Assembly (NCBI GenBank): GCA_026400595.1
Contig: JAPLOT010000289.1
Location: 1-8,685, forward strand
Length of the DNA stretch: 8,685 nt
Direction: 5' to 3'
Source of the DNA: Alphaproteobacteria bacterium
GTDB lineage: Bacteria > Pseudomonadota > Alphaproteobacteria > Rhizobiales > Aestuariivirgaceae
Within the stretch, counting starts at the first letter, position 1. Each line of letters starts with the position of its first letter. The position numbers were made by a program, and so were the translations under genes. Shown here in pieces: positions 1 to 7,114 of this stretch. The notes beneath the pieces were generated by a model that was given only the letters and a program-made list of their open reading frames with translations, was not told the DNA's origin and made no database searches.

Positions 1-3000
1 GCACCAGCTGCTCGCCCTTCTTGGCATCGGGCACTGCCACCACAGCGGCCAGCTGATCCGGGAAGGCCGCCTGCACCTTCGATTCGACCGAGGACAGCGA
101 TACCATCTCGCCCGCGATCTTGGAGAAGCGCTTGGCCCGGCCAAGGATGGTGACGAACTCGCGGTCATCGACGCTGACGATATCGCCTGTGTCGTACCAG
201 CCGTCCGGCGGCGCCTCGAGCACGCCGGGATTGTCGGCGCGCAGATAGCCCAGCATCACGTTGGGGCCCTTGACGAAGAGGCGTCCGCCTTCTGTGATGC
301 CATCCACCGGTTCGAGGCGGTACTGGATCTGGTCGAGCAGACGTCCAACCGTTCCGGTCTTGAAGTGCATCGGCGTATTCACGGCAATGACCGGCGAACA
401 TTCCGTTGCGCCATAGCCTTCGAGGATACGCAGGCCGAATTTCTCCACCCAGATCTCGCGGGTCTCGGGTTTCACCCGCTCGGCGCCCGCCACCACCATG
501 CGCAGGTTGAAGAAATCATAGGGATGGGCATTGCGGGCATAACCCATCAGGAAGGTATCGGTGCCGAACAGGATGGTTGCGTTGGTGTCGTAGCAAAGTT
601 CCGGAACCACCTTGTAGTGCAGAGGCGAGGGATAAAAGAAGGTACGGACACCCGCCAGCACCGGAAGCAGGGAGCCGCCGGTCAGCCCGAAGGCGTGGAA
701 CATGGGCAGCGCATTGAAAACTATGTCCTGCGCCGTAAAGGCGATGCGCGCCGCGGCCTGGTAGCGGTTGGCGTTGAGGTTGCGATGCGACAGCACGACG
801 CCCTTCGGCACGCCTTCCGAGCCCGACGTAAAGAGAATTGCCGCCGGCGTGCGGGCATCGCGCGTGGCGCCTGCCAGCCTCAAGGCGGTCTTCGCAAAGT
901 GCCGGGCCCATAGTCCGTAGAGCTTGTCGCCCAGGGTCAGCGACTGGCGGAGATCTTCCAGATAGATGATCCTGCGCCCCTCGGAAACGATCTTCAGCGC
1001 CTCCTCCATCTCTGCCATCTCGATGAACCGCCGCGATGTCACGATGGTGGAGATCTGCGCTGCCGAGCAGGCCGCCGCCATGTTGATCGCACCCGTGGAG
1101 AAATTGAGCATCGCGGGCACGCGGCCATAGGCATAGAGGCCGAAGAGCGTCACCAGAGTTCCTGCGGCGTTGGGCAGAAGGACACCGACCTGGGGCTGCC
1201 CCTGCGACGCAGCGGCAATGCGGCGGCCGAGGATGAAGGATCCCATGATCAGCCGGTTATAGGTGACCGGCTGGCGCTGAATGTCCTCGATGATCTCGTG
1301 GTTTCCACCATGGGTGTGCCGCGCATCGATCAGCGCATCGAACAGCGGCTGGTCGATGTTGGAGGTGCGGAAGACCATGTCGGTCATCACGTCATAAAGG
1401 CGATCGGCCTGATGCTCGCGCAGTGCGGCCCCCTTGAGGCCTTCGGGCGGATCGAAGCGCACCGGCGGCAGAAAGGTGAGCGTGATCCTGGGAAACCAGC
1501 GCAGGCGCACCTTGCCGCGCAGGCGCGAGAAGGGCGAGAACTGCGCCCCGTCAATGCGCACCGGCAGGACGGCGGCATTTGCCATCTGGGCAATGGCACC
1601 AGGTCCTTCATAGACCTTCATCAGCGTGCCGGTGACGGTGATGCGACCTTCCGGGAAGATCACGATCTTGCGGCCCTTCTTGACCTCTTCCACAAGGGTC
1701 CGGATCGCCAGGGGATTGGTCGGATCGATCGGCACCATGTCGAAGAGGAAGTGCGCCGGCTTCACCCACCAGCGCTTCGACATGTTGGTGTTGATCGCAA
1801 ATCCGCAGCGCTCCGGCAGATAGGCCGAGAGGATCGGTCCATCGAGGAACGACGTGTGGTTGGCGACGATCACCGCCTTGCGGCCCACGGCATTGAAGTT
1901 CTCGATGCCCTTCACCTCCACGCGGTAGAGCAGCTTGAAGAGCTGGCGGGCGATGCTGGCCACGAACTCCTGCGGCAGCAGGCGGCAAATCCACACGGCG
2001 ACAAAGCCATTCGCGATGGCCAGGCAGAGGAACAGCCCGCGCGGCGTCATGATCTGCAGCAGCACCACCGAGATCAGCGTTGCCGCGATCATGAAGACCG
2101 CGTTGATCACATTGTTGGCGGCAATGACCCGCGCCCGCCGCGTCGGGTTGGAGCGCTGCTGCATGATGGCGTTGAGCGGCACGGCATAGATGCCGCCGAA
2201 GAAGGCCACCATGAACAGATCGAAACCGGTGCGCCACCCGGCCCAATGCGAAAAGAGCTCTCCGGCCGTGTTCATGGTGGTGCCGACAAAGAGTTCGTTG
2301 ACGGTGCCGGAGGAGAAATAGAGGTCGACGAGGAAGACCGTCATCATGATGGCGGCGATCGGCGTGTAGCGCGCCGAAACCTGACCGCCCAGCAGCGTAT
2401 TGGTGAGCATCGAACCGGCGCCGATGCCGATGGTGAAGGTGGCGATGAAGATGTTGGCCACATAGTCGTTGGACAGAAGGATGTCCTTCGTGAAAATGGG
2501 GAACTGCACCAGGATGGCGGTTCCGAGGAACCAGAACCACGAGGCGCCGAGCACCGACCAGAAGACGTCGATGCGTTCATGCGCATAGCCCAGCAGCTTC
2601 ATGGTCTGGCGTGGCACGTTCCAGTCGAAGGCCAGGGTGGGTTGTCCCGGCGCCGGCGGCATGCGGAAGGCGGCGAAGAGCGCGATCAGCGCCAGGGCCA
2701 CGATGGTGCCTGCCAGCACCAGCCGGCCGGTGTCGTGCAACACGAGGAAGCCGCCGAACATGGTGCCCAGCAGGATGGTGACGAAAGTGCCGAGCTCGAT
2801 CAGCGCATTGCCGCCGATGAGATCCTGTCGCTTCAGGTACTGGGGCAGGATTCCGTACTTGATCGGACCGAAGAAGGCGGCGGTCGTGCCGGCGAGGAAC
2901 AGCACCATCAGATGCATGAAGGGGTTCTCAAGCCACAGGCTGAGCGCTCCGAAGACCATGGCGGCCAGATCGAAGATCTTGATGCGACGCGCCAGCATGG

Positions 3001-3250
3001 CCTTGTCGAACTTGTCGGCCAGCTGTCCGGCGATGGCCGAGAACATGAAGTAGGGCAGCATGAACAGCGCCGTGCCGGCCTGCACGAAGAGCGTGGCGTT
3101 CCAGCCATGCCGCACCGCCAGGTCGAACGTGATCAGAATGGCGATGCCGTTGCGCAGGGCGTTGTCGTTGAAGGCGCTGATCGCCTGGGTGAGGAACAGC
3201 GGCAGGAAACTCCGGCTCTTCAGCAGGGCAAGTTGGTTGTCTTCGCTCAT
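1..3250 (-). CDS. aas: LplT-PlsC-Aas fusion: acyl-[ACP]-phospholipid O-acyltransferase (C-terminus cut by window edge)
   Basis: An integral inner-membrane fusion expected to flip lysophospholipids inward and re-acylate them with acyl groups activated onto ACP. The frame is open for 1083 codons from ATG 3250 to the left edge without a stop or frameshift; the register agrees at residues 465, 808 and 946. Residues 1 to about 420 form an MFS transporter (AFNDN at 26-30, GQLADKFDK at 75-83, FFGPIKYGILPQ at 126-137). A PlsC acyltransferase follows, with the catalytic H-X4-D box HTSFLD at 465-470 and PEGR at 533-536. From about 650 comes an AMP-binding domain: P-loop TSGSEGVPKG at 808-817, YGATE at 946-950, TGD ending at D1023, then the hinge GRAKRFSKIAGEMVS. 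The last visible residues, KKGEQLV, match the Aas C-terminal subdomain; the final catalytic Lys region lies outside. In E. coli the transporter (LplT) and enzyme (Aas) are separate neighbouring genes. No strong Shine-Dalgarno precedes the start (AAGG either 3 or 12 nt upstream). Family assignment is firm; the lipid substrate is inferred. Confidence 0.93.
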   Translation of the reverse strand, partial: MSEDNQLALLKSRSFLPLFLTQAISAFNDNALRNGIAILITFDLAVRHGWNATLFVQAGTALFMLPYFMFSAIAGQLADKFDKAMLARRIKIFDLAAMVFGALSLWLENPFMHLMVLFLAGTTAAFFGPIKYGILPQYLKRQDLIGGNALIELGTFVTILLGTMFGGFLVLHDTGRLVLAGTIVALALIALFAAFRMPPAPGQPTLAFDWNVPRQTMKLLGYAHERIDVFWSVLGASWFWFLGTAILVQFPIFTKDILLSNDYVANIFIATFTIGIGAGSMLTNTLLGGQVSARYTPIAAIMMTVFLVDLYFSSGTVNELFVGTTMNTAGELFSHWAGWRTGFDLFMVAFFGGIYAVPLNAIMQQRSNPTRRARVIAANNVINAVFMIAATLISVVLLQIMTPRGLFLCLAIANGFVAVWICRLLPQEFVASIARQLFKLLYRVEVKGIENFNAVGRKAVIVANHTSFLDGPILSAYLPERCGFAINTNMSKRWWVKPAHFLFDMVPIDPTNPLAIRTLVEEVKKGRKIVIFPEGRITVTGTLMKVYEGPGAIAQMANAAVLPVRIDGAQFSPFSRLRGKVRLRWFPRITLTFLPPVRFDPPEGLKGAALREHQADRLYDVMTDMVFRTSNIDQPLFDALIDARHTHGGNHEIIEDIQRQPVTYNRLIMGSFILGRRIAAASQGQPQVGVLLPNAAGTLVTLFGLYAYGRVPAMLNFSTGAINMAAACSAAQISTIVTSRRFIEMAEMEEALKIVSEGRRIIYLEDLRQSLTLGDKLYGLWARHFAKTALRLAGATRDARTPAAILFTSGSEGVPKGVVLSHRNLNANRYQAAARIAFTAQDIVFNALPMFHAFGLTGGSLLPVLAGVRTFFYPSPLHYKVVPELCYDTNATILFGTDTFLMGYARNAHPYDFFNLRMVVAGAERVKPETREIWVEKFGLRILEGYGATECSPVIAVNTPMHFKTGTVGRLLDQIQYRLEPVDGITEGGRLFVKGPNVMLGYLRADNPGVLEAPPDGWYDTGDIVSVDDREFVTILGRAKRFSKIAGEMVSLSSVESKVQAAFPDQLAAVVAVPDAKKGEQLV

Positions 3251-3337
3251 GAGCCTTGGAAACCTTGCAGAACGCCGAACCGCATGTCCGGCCCCGGCGT
3301 ATAAACATTCGCAACCCCACAACCAAAAGGGATTACA
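3251..3337. promoter_or_regulatory. Divergent intergenic region with candidate promoters for aas and the FAS1 gene
   Basis: These 87 bp separate two divergent start codons and must hold the FAS1 promoter and probably that of aas. The only AT-rich element is GTATAAAC at 3299-3306. Read on the plus strand it gives TATAAA (3300-3305), a possible -10 for FAS1 about 32 nt before its ATG, but no good -35 lies 17 nt upstream (GAACCG at 3277-3282). Read on the minus strand it gives TATACG (3303 to 3298), with TTGGTT (3326 to 3321) 17 nt before it, a moderate sigma-70-like pair for aas. The two promoters would therefore share one melting site. The FAS1 ribosome-binding site AAGGGA (3327-3332) is 5 nt before its ATG. 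Assignments are by eye and promoter identity is uncertain. Confidence 0.4.
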
Positions 3338-3826
3338 ATGCGCAGCTTCCGCAACCTCCTTGCCGCCGGCGCCATCGCCGTGTCCAGCCTCGTCGCCACC
3401 TCGCAGGCCTTTGCCGCCGATATCGTCGACACCGCTGTCGCCGCCGGCAGCTTCAAGACCCTGGTCGCCGCCGTCCAGGCCGCAGGCCTCGTCGACACCC
3501 TGAAGGGCGCTGGACCCTTCACCGTCTTCGCGCCCACCGATGAGGCCTTCGCCAAGCTCCCGGCCGGCACGGTCGAAGACCTGCTGAAGCCCGAGAACAA
3601 GGACAAGCTCGTGGCCATCCTGACCTATCATGTCGTCCCCGGCAAGGTCTTGGCCGCCGACGTTGCGGGCAAGGAAACCACGGCCAAGTCCGTCCAGGGC
3701 GGCGAGCTCAAGATCAACGGCACCAACGGCGTGACCGTGAACGGCGCCAAGGTGGTTCAGGCTGACATCGTGGCCGACAATGGGGTAATCCACGTAATCG
3801 ACGCGGTTATCCTGCCGCCGCAGTAA
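3338..3826 (+). CDS. Secreted fasciclin (FAS1) domain protein
   Basis: A 162-residue exported protein with a single FAS1 (fasciclin / beta-Ig-H3) domain, a fold used in adhesion and matrix or surface interaction; the bacterial relatives are mostly uncharacterised. Residues 1-26 form a clear Sec signal peptide: Arg at 2 and 5, a hydrophobic Ala/Leu/Val core, and AFA before a likely cleavage between A26 and A27. The 136-residue mature part is one complete FAS1 domain: the H1 motif FTVFAPTDEAF at 61-71, the YHVVPG core at 97-102, and the closing strand NGVIHVIDAVILPP at 148-161. It has no lipobox or membrane anchor, so it should be periplasmic or released. The ATG has AAGGGA 5 nt upstream. Codons are mostly C-ending (GCC, GTC, AAG, ATC), suggesting good expression, apart from a short run near the 3' end with GGG and two GTA codons (3782-3796). 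It stands alone, divergent from aas and convergent with the HAD gene. The domain call is firm; the ligand is unknown. Confidence 0.93.
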   Translation: MRSFRNLLAAGAIAVSSLVATSQAFAADIVDTAVAAGSFKTLVAAVQAAGLVDTLKGAGPFTVFAPTDEAFAKLPAGTVEDLLKPENKDKLVAILTYHVVPGKVLAADVAGKETTAKSVQGGELKINGTNGVTVNGAKVVQADIVADNGVIHVIDAVILPPQ

Positions 3827-3833
3827 GCTAGAT

Positions 3834-3851
3834 GGCAGCTCCTCCGCTGCC
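3834..3851 (+). terminator. Short GC hairpin after the FAS1 gene
   Basis: GGCAGC (3834-3839) and GCTGCC (3846-3851) form a perfect 6-bp stem around a TCCTCC loop, beginning 8 nt after the FAS1 stop codon. No T-run follows, so it is not a canonical intrinsic terminator. It may act with the larger hairpin just downstream, or protect the mRNA 3' end. Confidence 0.35.
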
Positions 3852-3852
3852 C

Positions 3853-3889
3853 GAGGGGCTGGCGCCCTCCCCCGGATCTCCGGCCCCTC
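3853..3889 (+). terminator. Longer GC-rich hairpin between the convergent FAS1 and HAD genes
   Basis: GAGGGGCTGG (3853-3862) pairs with CCGGCCCCTC (3880-3889) to give a 10-bp stem with a 17-nt loop. In plus-strand RNA the one non-Watson-Crick position (3860/3882) is a tolerated G-U pair; in minus-strand RNA it is an A-C mismatch, so the structure fits the FAS1 transcript better. The 3' arm overlaps the stop codon of the HAD gene (3888-3890). Only a weak AATCCTT follows, not a true T-tract. Termination is inferred from position and structure. Confidence 0.4.
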
Positions 3890-4556
3890 AATCCTTCGAA
3901 AGCAGGCGAGCGATCATGTCACGCGTAGCGGCATGGTCGCCGCTTGTGTGTTCTGCGCCGGCTGCAGACAGGCGATCTCTCCGCGCCGCATCCACCGCAA
4001 AGCCGATGAAGTGGACACCATTTTCAAGCCCGGCCACGACATCGTTGAGATTGTCGCCAATATAGACAATGCGTGACCTTGGAAGCCCGGTGGCAGCGAT
4101 CGCCCGCGCGACCGTCTCGCGCTTGTGGCCGCCGCCTTCCGCGACGAAGGCATAGCCCGCGACCCAGGGCCACAGACAGGCATGGACGAGGCGGAGGCGC
4201 GCCGCGGCCAGCAGATTGGCAGTTGCAATACCAATGGCATGGTGGTCGTACAGCGATTGCAGAAGCGCGCGGGCGCCAGGGATCTCGACCGGGCTGAAGT
4301 GCCGCGCGCGAAGCCCTTCTGCCATGACCTCCAGATAGTCGGCAATCACGCCGTCGCGGTCCGAGGGCGGCAGGCCGTTGGTCGCGAGGATTTCGGCAAT
4401 GATGTCTTCGTCGTTGCGGGTGCGGTAGCTGTCCCAGTCGCGCGACAGGCCTTTGAGCCCGTACCGCCGCGCAAAGGGAGCGAAGAACGCCTCCTCCTCC
4501 GACGTCGTCAGATCGAAGAGAACGCCATCGACGTCGAAGATGACGGCACTATCCAT
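3888..4556 (-). CDS. HAD-superfamily hydrolase (phosphoglycolate phosphatase-like)
   Basis: A 222-residue soluble HAD hydrolase, probably a small-molecule phosphatase. All four HAD motifs are present: motif I DVDGVLFD at 8-15 with nucleophile D8 and acid D10; motif II Thr T112 in IATANL; motif III Lys K145 in HKRETV; and motif IV GDNLND at 167-172 with D168 and D172 for Mg2+. Roughly 85 residues between motifs I and II form a helical C1 cap, as in Gph and beta-phosphoglucomutase relatives, and the length is normal. It is the last gene of the minus-strand operon, and its ATG lies inside the end of the preceding TPP-enzyme gene (8-nt overlap, AATGGATAG). No strong Shine-Dalgarno is visible, which suggests translational coupling. 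The substrate is unknown. It might serve the same pathway or remove a damaged or dead-end phosphorylated metabolite; the sequence does not decide this. Confidence 0.9.
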   Translation of the reverse strand: MDSAVIFDVDGVLFDLTTSEEEAFFAPFARRYGLKGLSRDWDSYRTRNDEDIIAEILATNGLPPSDRDGVIADYLEVMAEGLRARHFSPVEIPGARALLQSLYDHHAIGIATANLLAAARLRLVHACLWPWVAGYAFVAEGGGHKRETVARAIAATGLPRSRIVYIGDNLNDVVAGLENGVHFIGFAVDAARRDRLSAAGAEHTSGDHAATRDMIARLLSKD

Positions 4557-6126
4557 TCACCATCCGCGGCGTCATCTCGATCAGCGTCGGGCCTTCCGCG
4601 GCGAGCGCTGTCCGGATCGCCGCCGACAGCGCCGCGAGGCTGTCGGGCTTCGCCGCCTGGCAGCCATAGGACCGGGCCAGCATCTGGAAGTCCGGATTCT
4701 TCAGCGTGACGGCATTGGGCTGGATGCCCTTGTTCACCATGTCGTCGCGGATCTGGCCCAGCGCATCGTTGTTCCACATGAGGATCACCAGCGGCAGCTT
4801 GTGTTCTGCCGCGGTGCCAAGCTCGTTGATTGTGTACTGCAGGCCGTAGTCGCCGATCATCACCGCCACCGGCCGCGCACCGACGCCGAACTTGGCGCCG
4901 ATGCCGGCGGGCAGCGCGAAGCCCAGCGTGCCGAAACCCACCGGATGCAGCCAGGTCCGCGGCTGCGAGACGGGAAAGACCTCGTTGGCGGCATAGGCGA
5001 TCTGGGTCATGTCGGAACAGATCACGGTCTCCGGCGGCAGCGCTTCGCGTATCGTCTGCAAAACCCTGGTCAGCATGCGGCGCAGCGCATCGGCCTCGCC
5101 CTCGGGCAGCTCCACCGCGGCAGGCCCCTTGCGCGGCCTCACGCCCAGCGCGATGGCCTCAAGCGCCAGTTTCGCATCGCCAAGAATTGCCACCTCCGCC
5201 GTATGTGGCCGGGCGATTGCATCAGTGTCGATGTCGATGCGGATCAGGTCGTGATCGATCACCACGTTGTCGTTCCAGAAATCCGTCTCCGAAAGTTCCG
5301 ACCCGGCGCAGAGAATTGCATCCGCCTTCTCCAGCAGTTCCCAGCACTCCGGACGTCCCATGCGGTAGCCGAGACAGAGCGGATGATCCGCGGGCACCGC
5401 ACCCTTCCCTGCAGTCGTCGTGACGATCGGCGCCTTGAGCGTCTCCGCAATGGCCAGCGCGGCAGCGCCGGCGTGAAGCGCTCCGCCGCCCAGCAGGATC
5501 ACCGGCCGCTTCGCGCCGTTGAGCTTGGCGATGGCCCTTTCAATTGCCGCGGCCGGCGGCGGCGCGATTTCCGGCAGGCCGCGCGCCACCCATCCGTCGC
5601 CGGCCGGTTCCTTCAGCAGGTCGAGCGGGATTTCGATATAGGCCGGGCGCGGCCGCTGGCTGGCAAAATTCGCGAAGGCGCGGGCTACCGCATCGCGCAC
5701 GTCCTTGGGCGTATAGGCTCGCATGTGCAGGCTGGTCACCGAAGCCGCAGCTGCGCGCTGGTCGATCATCTCATGCAGGCGCCCGCGCCCCTGGGCCGCG
5801 TCGGTGACGTCGAGAGCCGACGAGATCACCAGCACGTTGCTGGAATCCGACCAGGCTTGGCCAAGCGGTGTCAAAATGTTGAGCAGCCCCGGCCCGGTGA
5901 TGGTGAAGCATACGCCCGGCTTGCCGGTCGCCCGCGCATAGCCATCGGCCATGAATCCCGCACCCTGCTCGTGGCGCACGAGAACGTGCCGGATGCCGGA
6001 GCGCGGCAGGGCCCTGTACATCTCCACATTGTGTACGCCGGGAATGCCGAAGATGGTGTCCACGCCATAGGCTTCGAGCAAGCCGACGAGGGCCTCGCCG
6101 GTTGAGAGTTCCGCACGCTTCGACAT
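4549..6126 (-). CDS. Thiamine-diphosphate-dependent enzyme, acetolactate synthase-like / 5-guanidino-2-oxopentanoate decarboxylase family
   Basis: A 525-residue cytoplasmic TPP enzyme with the full three-domain POX/AHAS layout. The N-terminal pyrimidine-binding domain (about 8-170) holds the cofactor-activating Glu E53 in RHEQGAGFMADGYAR and FTITGPG at 74-80. The central domain spans about 190-325. The C-terminal PP-binding domain has the Mg2+/TPP motif starting GDYG at 425-428 and ending NN at 452-453. The third motif position is Tyr rather than the common Gly. The openings EALVGLLEAYGVDTIFGIPG and WNNDALGQIRDDM resemble the AruI group, which decarboxylates 2-ketoarginine to 4-guanidinobutyraldehyde, more than biosynthetic IlvB/IlvI, and there is no regulatory-subunit (ilvH/ilvN) gene beside it. 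The ATG is 1 nt after the stop of the DppF-type gene, with AAAGGCGG upstream. The enzyme class is firm; the substrate (a 2-oxo acid, perhaps guanidino) is inferred from resemblance only. Confidence 0.88.
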   Translation of the reverse strand: MSKRAELSTGEALVGLLEAYGVDTIFGIPGVHNVEMYRALPRSGIRHVLVRHEQGAGFMADGYARATGKPGVCFTITGPGLLNILTPLGQAWSDSSNVLVISSALDVTDAAQGRGRLHEMIDQRAAAASVTSLHMRAYTPKDVRDAVARAFANFASQRPRPAYIEIPLDLLKEPAGDGWVARGLPEIAPPPAAAIERAIAKLNGAKRPVILLGGGALHAGAAALAIAETLKAPIVTTTAGKGAVPADHPLCLGYRMGRPECWELLEKADAILCAGSELSETDFWNDNVVIDHDLIRIDIDTDAIARPHTAEVAILGDAKLALEAIALGVRPRKGPAAVELPEGEADALRRMLTRVLQTIREALPPETVICSDMTQIAYAANEVFPVSQPRTWLHPVGFGTLGFALPAGIGAKFGVGARPVAVMIGDYGLQYTINELGTAAEHKLPLVILMWNNDALGQIRDDMVNKGIQPNAVTLKNPDFQMLARSYGCQAAKPDSLAALSAAIRTALAAEGPTLIEMTPRMVNG

Positions 6127-6127
6127 G

Positions 6128-7114
6128 TCAGGCCGCCTTTGTTCCGGTATCCACGGGGTTCACCGCGTGACATGCCACAAGGCTTCCGTCATGCGCAAGC
6201 AAGGCCGGATTGACGTGCCTGCAGGTGTCGAAGGCCAGCGGGCAGCGCGGGTGGAAGGTGCAGCCGCCCGGCGGATTGAGCGGAGAGGGCAGTTCGCCCT
6301 TCAGGATGATGCGGTCGCGCTTGCGGGTGGGATCGGGCTGCGGCGTGGCCGAGAGCAGCGCCTGGGTATAGGGATGCTGCGGCGTCCGGAAGATCACGTC
6401 GCGCGGCCCCTGTTCCACGGCGCGGCCCAGATACATCACCATCACCTCGTCGGCGATGTGCCGCACCACCGACAGGTCGTGGCTGATGAAGAGATAGGCG
6501 AGATTGTGCTTCTCCTGGATGTCGGCCAGCAGGTTCAGCACCTGCGCCTGAATCGAGACGTCGAGCGCCGAGACCGGCTCGTCCAGCACCAGCACGGCCG
6601 GGTCCAGCATGAGCGCCCGGGCGATCGCAATGCGCTGGCGCTGCCCGCCCGAGAACATGTGCGGGTAGCGGTCGTAGTGCTCGGGGCGCAGGCCCACGCT
6701 GGCCATCATGGCGCGCGCGCGTTCGCTGCGCTCGGCCGCCGGCATTCTCGTGTTCACCAGCAGCGGCTCTTCCAATGCATGGCCGATCTTCTGTCGCGGA
6801 TTGAGCGAGCCATAGGGATTCTGGAAGACGATCTGTACCTTGGGTCGCAGCGACCGCATCTGTTCCGCGGTTGCGCCGACGATTTCCTGCCCGTCGATGT
6901 TGAGCGAACCTTCCGTCGGCGGCTCGATCATGGTGACGAGGCGCGCCAAGGTGGACTTGCCGCAGCCGGATTCGCCCACAACCGCGAGAGTCTTGCCGCG
7001 CTCCAGCGTGAAGGAGGCGCCATCCAGCGCCTTGAGGGTCGCAGGTTCCGAGAATGCCCCGCGGGAGACGCTGTAGTAGCGCTTCAGTCCGCGGGCGGTC
7101 AGCACCGTGCTCAT
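6128..7114 (-). CDS. Peptide/nickel-type ABC transporter ATP-binding protein, DppF/OppF type
   Basis: A 328-residue ATPase, the second nucleotide-binding subunit of a dipeptide/oligopeptide (PepT-class) importer on the cytoplasmic face. Walker A is GESGCGKST (47-55), the Q-loop Gln is Q98, the signature is FSGGQRQR (154-161), Walker B is VLVLDEP (174-180) with E179, the D-loop is SALD, and the switch His is H212 in SHDL. The C-terminal oligopeptide extension carries HPYTQALL and four cysteines, C285, C291, C298 and C315. The STLARLV stretch after Walker A and PPTEGS match DppF/OppF rather than DppD. The reading frame runs upstream without a stop to beyond 7780, but homology starts at ATG 7114, which has AAGGAG 8 nt before it and a 4-nt ATGA overlap with the dppD-like stop. 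The family is certain. The solute is unknown; peptides, or opine-like or amino-acid-derived compounds, are possible. Confidence 0.94.
   Translation of the reverse strand: MSTVLTARGLKRYYSVSRGAFSEPATLKALDGASFTLERGKTLAVVGESGCGKSTLARLVTMIEPPTEGSLNIDGQEIVGATAEQMRSLRPKVQIVFQNPYGSLNPRQKIGHALEEPLLVNTRMPAAERSERARAMMASVGLRPEHYDRYPHMFSGGQRQRIAIARALMLDPAVLVLDEPVSALDVSIQAQVLNLLADIQEKHNLAYLFISHDLSVVRHIADEVMVMYLGRAVEQGPRDVIFRTPQHPYTQALLSATPQPDPTRKRDRIILKGELPSPLNPPGGCTFHPRCPLAFDTCRHVNPALLAHDGSLVACHAVNPVDTGTKAA
6133..6140 (-). promoter_or_regulatory. Ribosome-binding site of the TPP enzyme gene
   Basis: AAAGGCGG lies within the last codons of the DppF-type gene; its AAAGG core (6140 to 6136) is 9 nt before ATG 6126. 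Together with the 1-nt spacing to the upstream stop it supports this start and coupled translation. Confidence 0.6.

Noticed and set aside
365..913. A 182-codon plus-strand open frame opposite the AMP-binding part of aas
   Set aside because: It is in mirror register with aas and has no domain; the minus strand carries the adenylation motifs TSGSEGVPKG and YGATE here.
1..3250. A possible frameshift splitting the MFS, PlsC and AMP-binding parts into separate genes
   Set aside because: Codon register was checked at the start, H465, E534, T808, Y946, D1023 and the left edge; all share one frame with no stop codon.
1298..3304. A 668-codon plus-strand open frame opposite the aas gene
   Set aside because: It shares exact codon boundaries with aas on the opposite strand. 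Antisense stops in this register require TTA, CTA or TCA codons in aas, which are rare in GC-rich genes, so a long antisense frame is expected. Its product is rich in Arg, His, Gly and Glu with no recognisable domain, while the minus strand encodes a complete motif set.
4453..6105. A 550-codon plus-strand open frame opposite the TPP enzyme gene
   Set aside because: It is in the same mirror register as the TPP enzyme, with the same rare-codon explanation, a low-complexity Arg/His-rich product and no domain.
4549..6126. Biosynthetic acetolactate synthase (ilvB/ilvI)
   Set aside because: There is no adjacent small regulatory subunit, the context is a transport operon, and the N-terminal and NN-region motifs look more like the 2-oxo acid decarboxylase (AruI-like) group.
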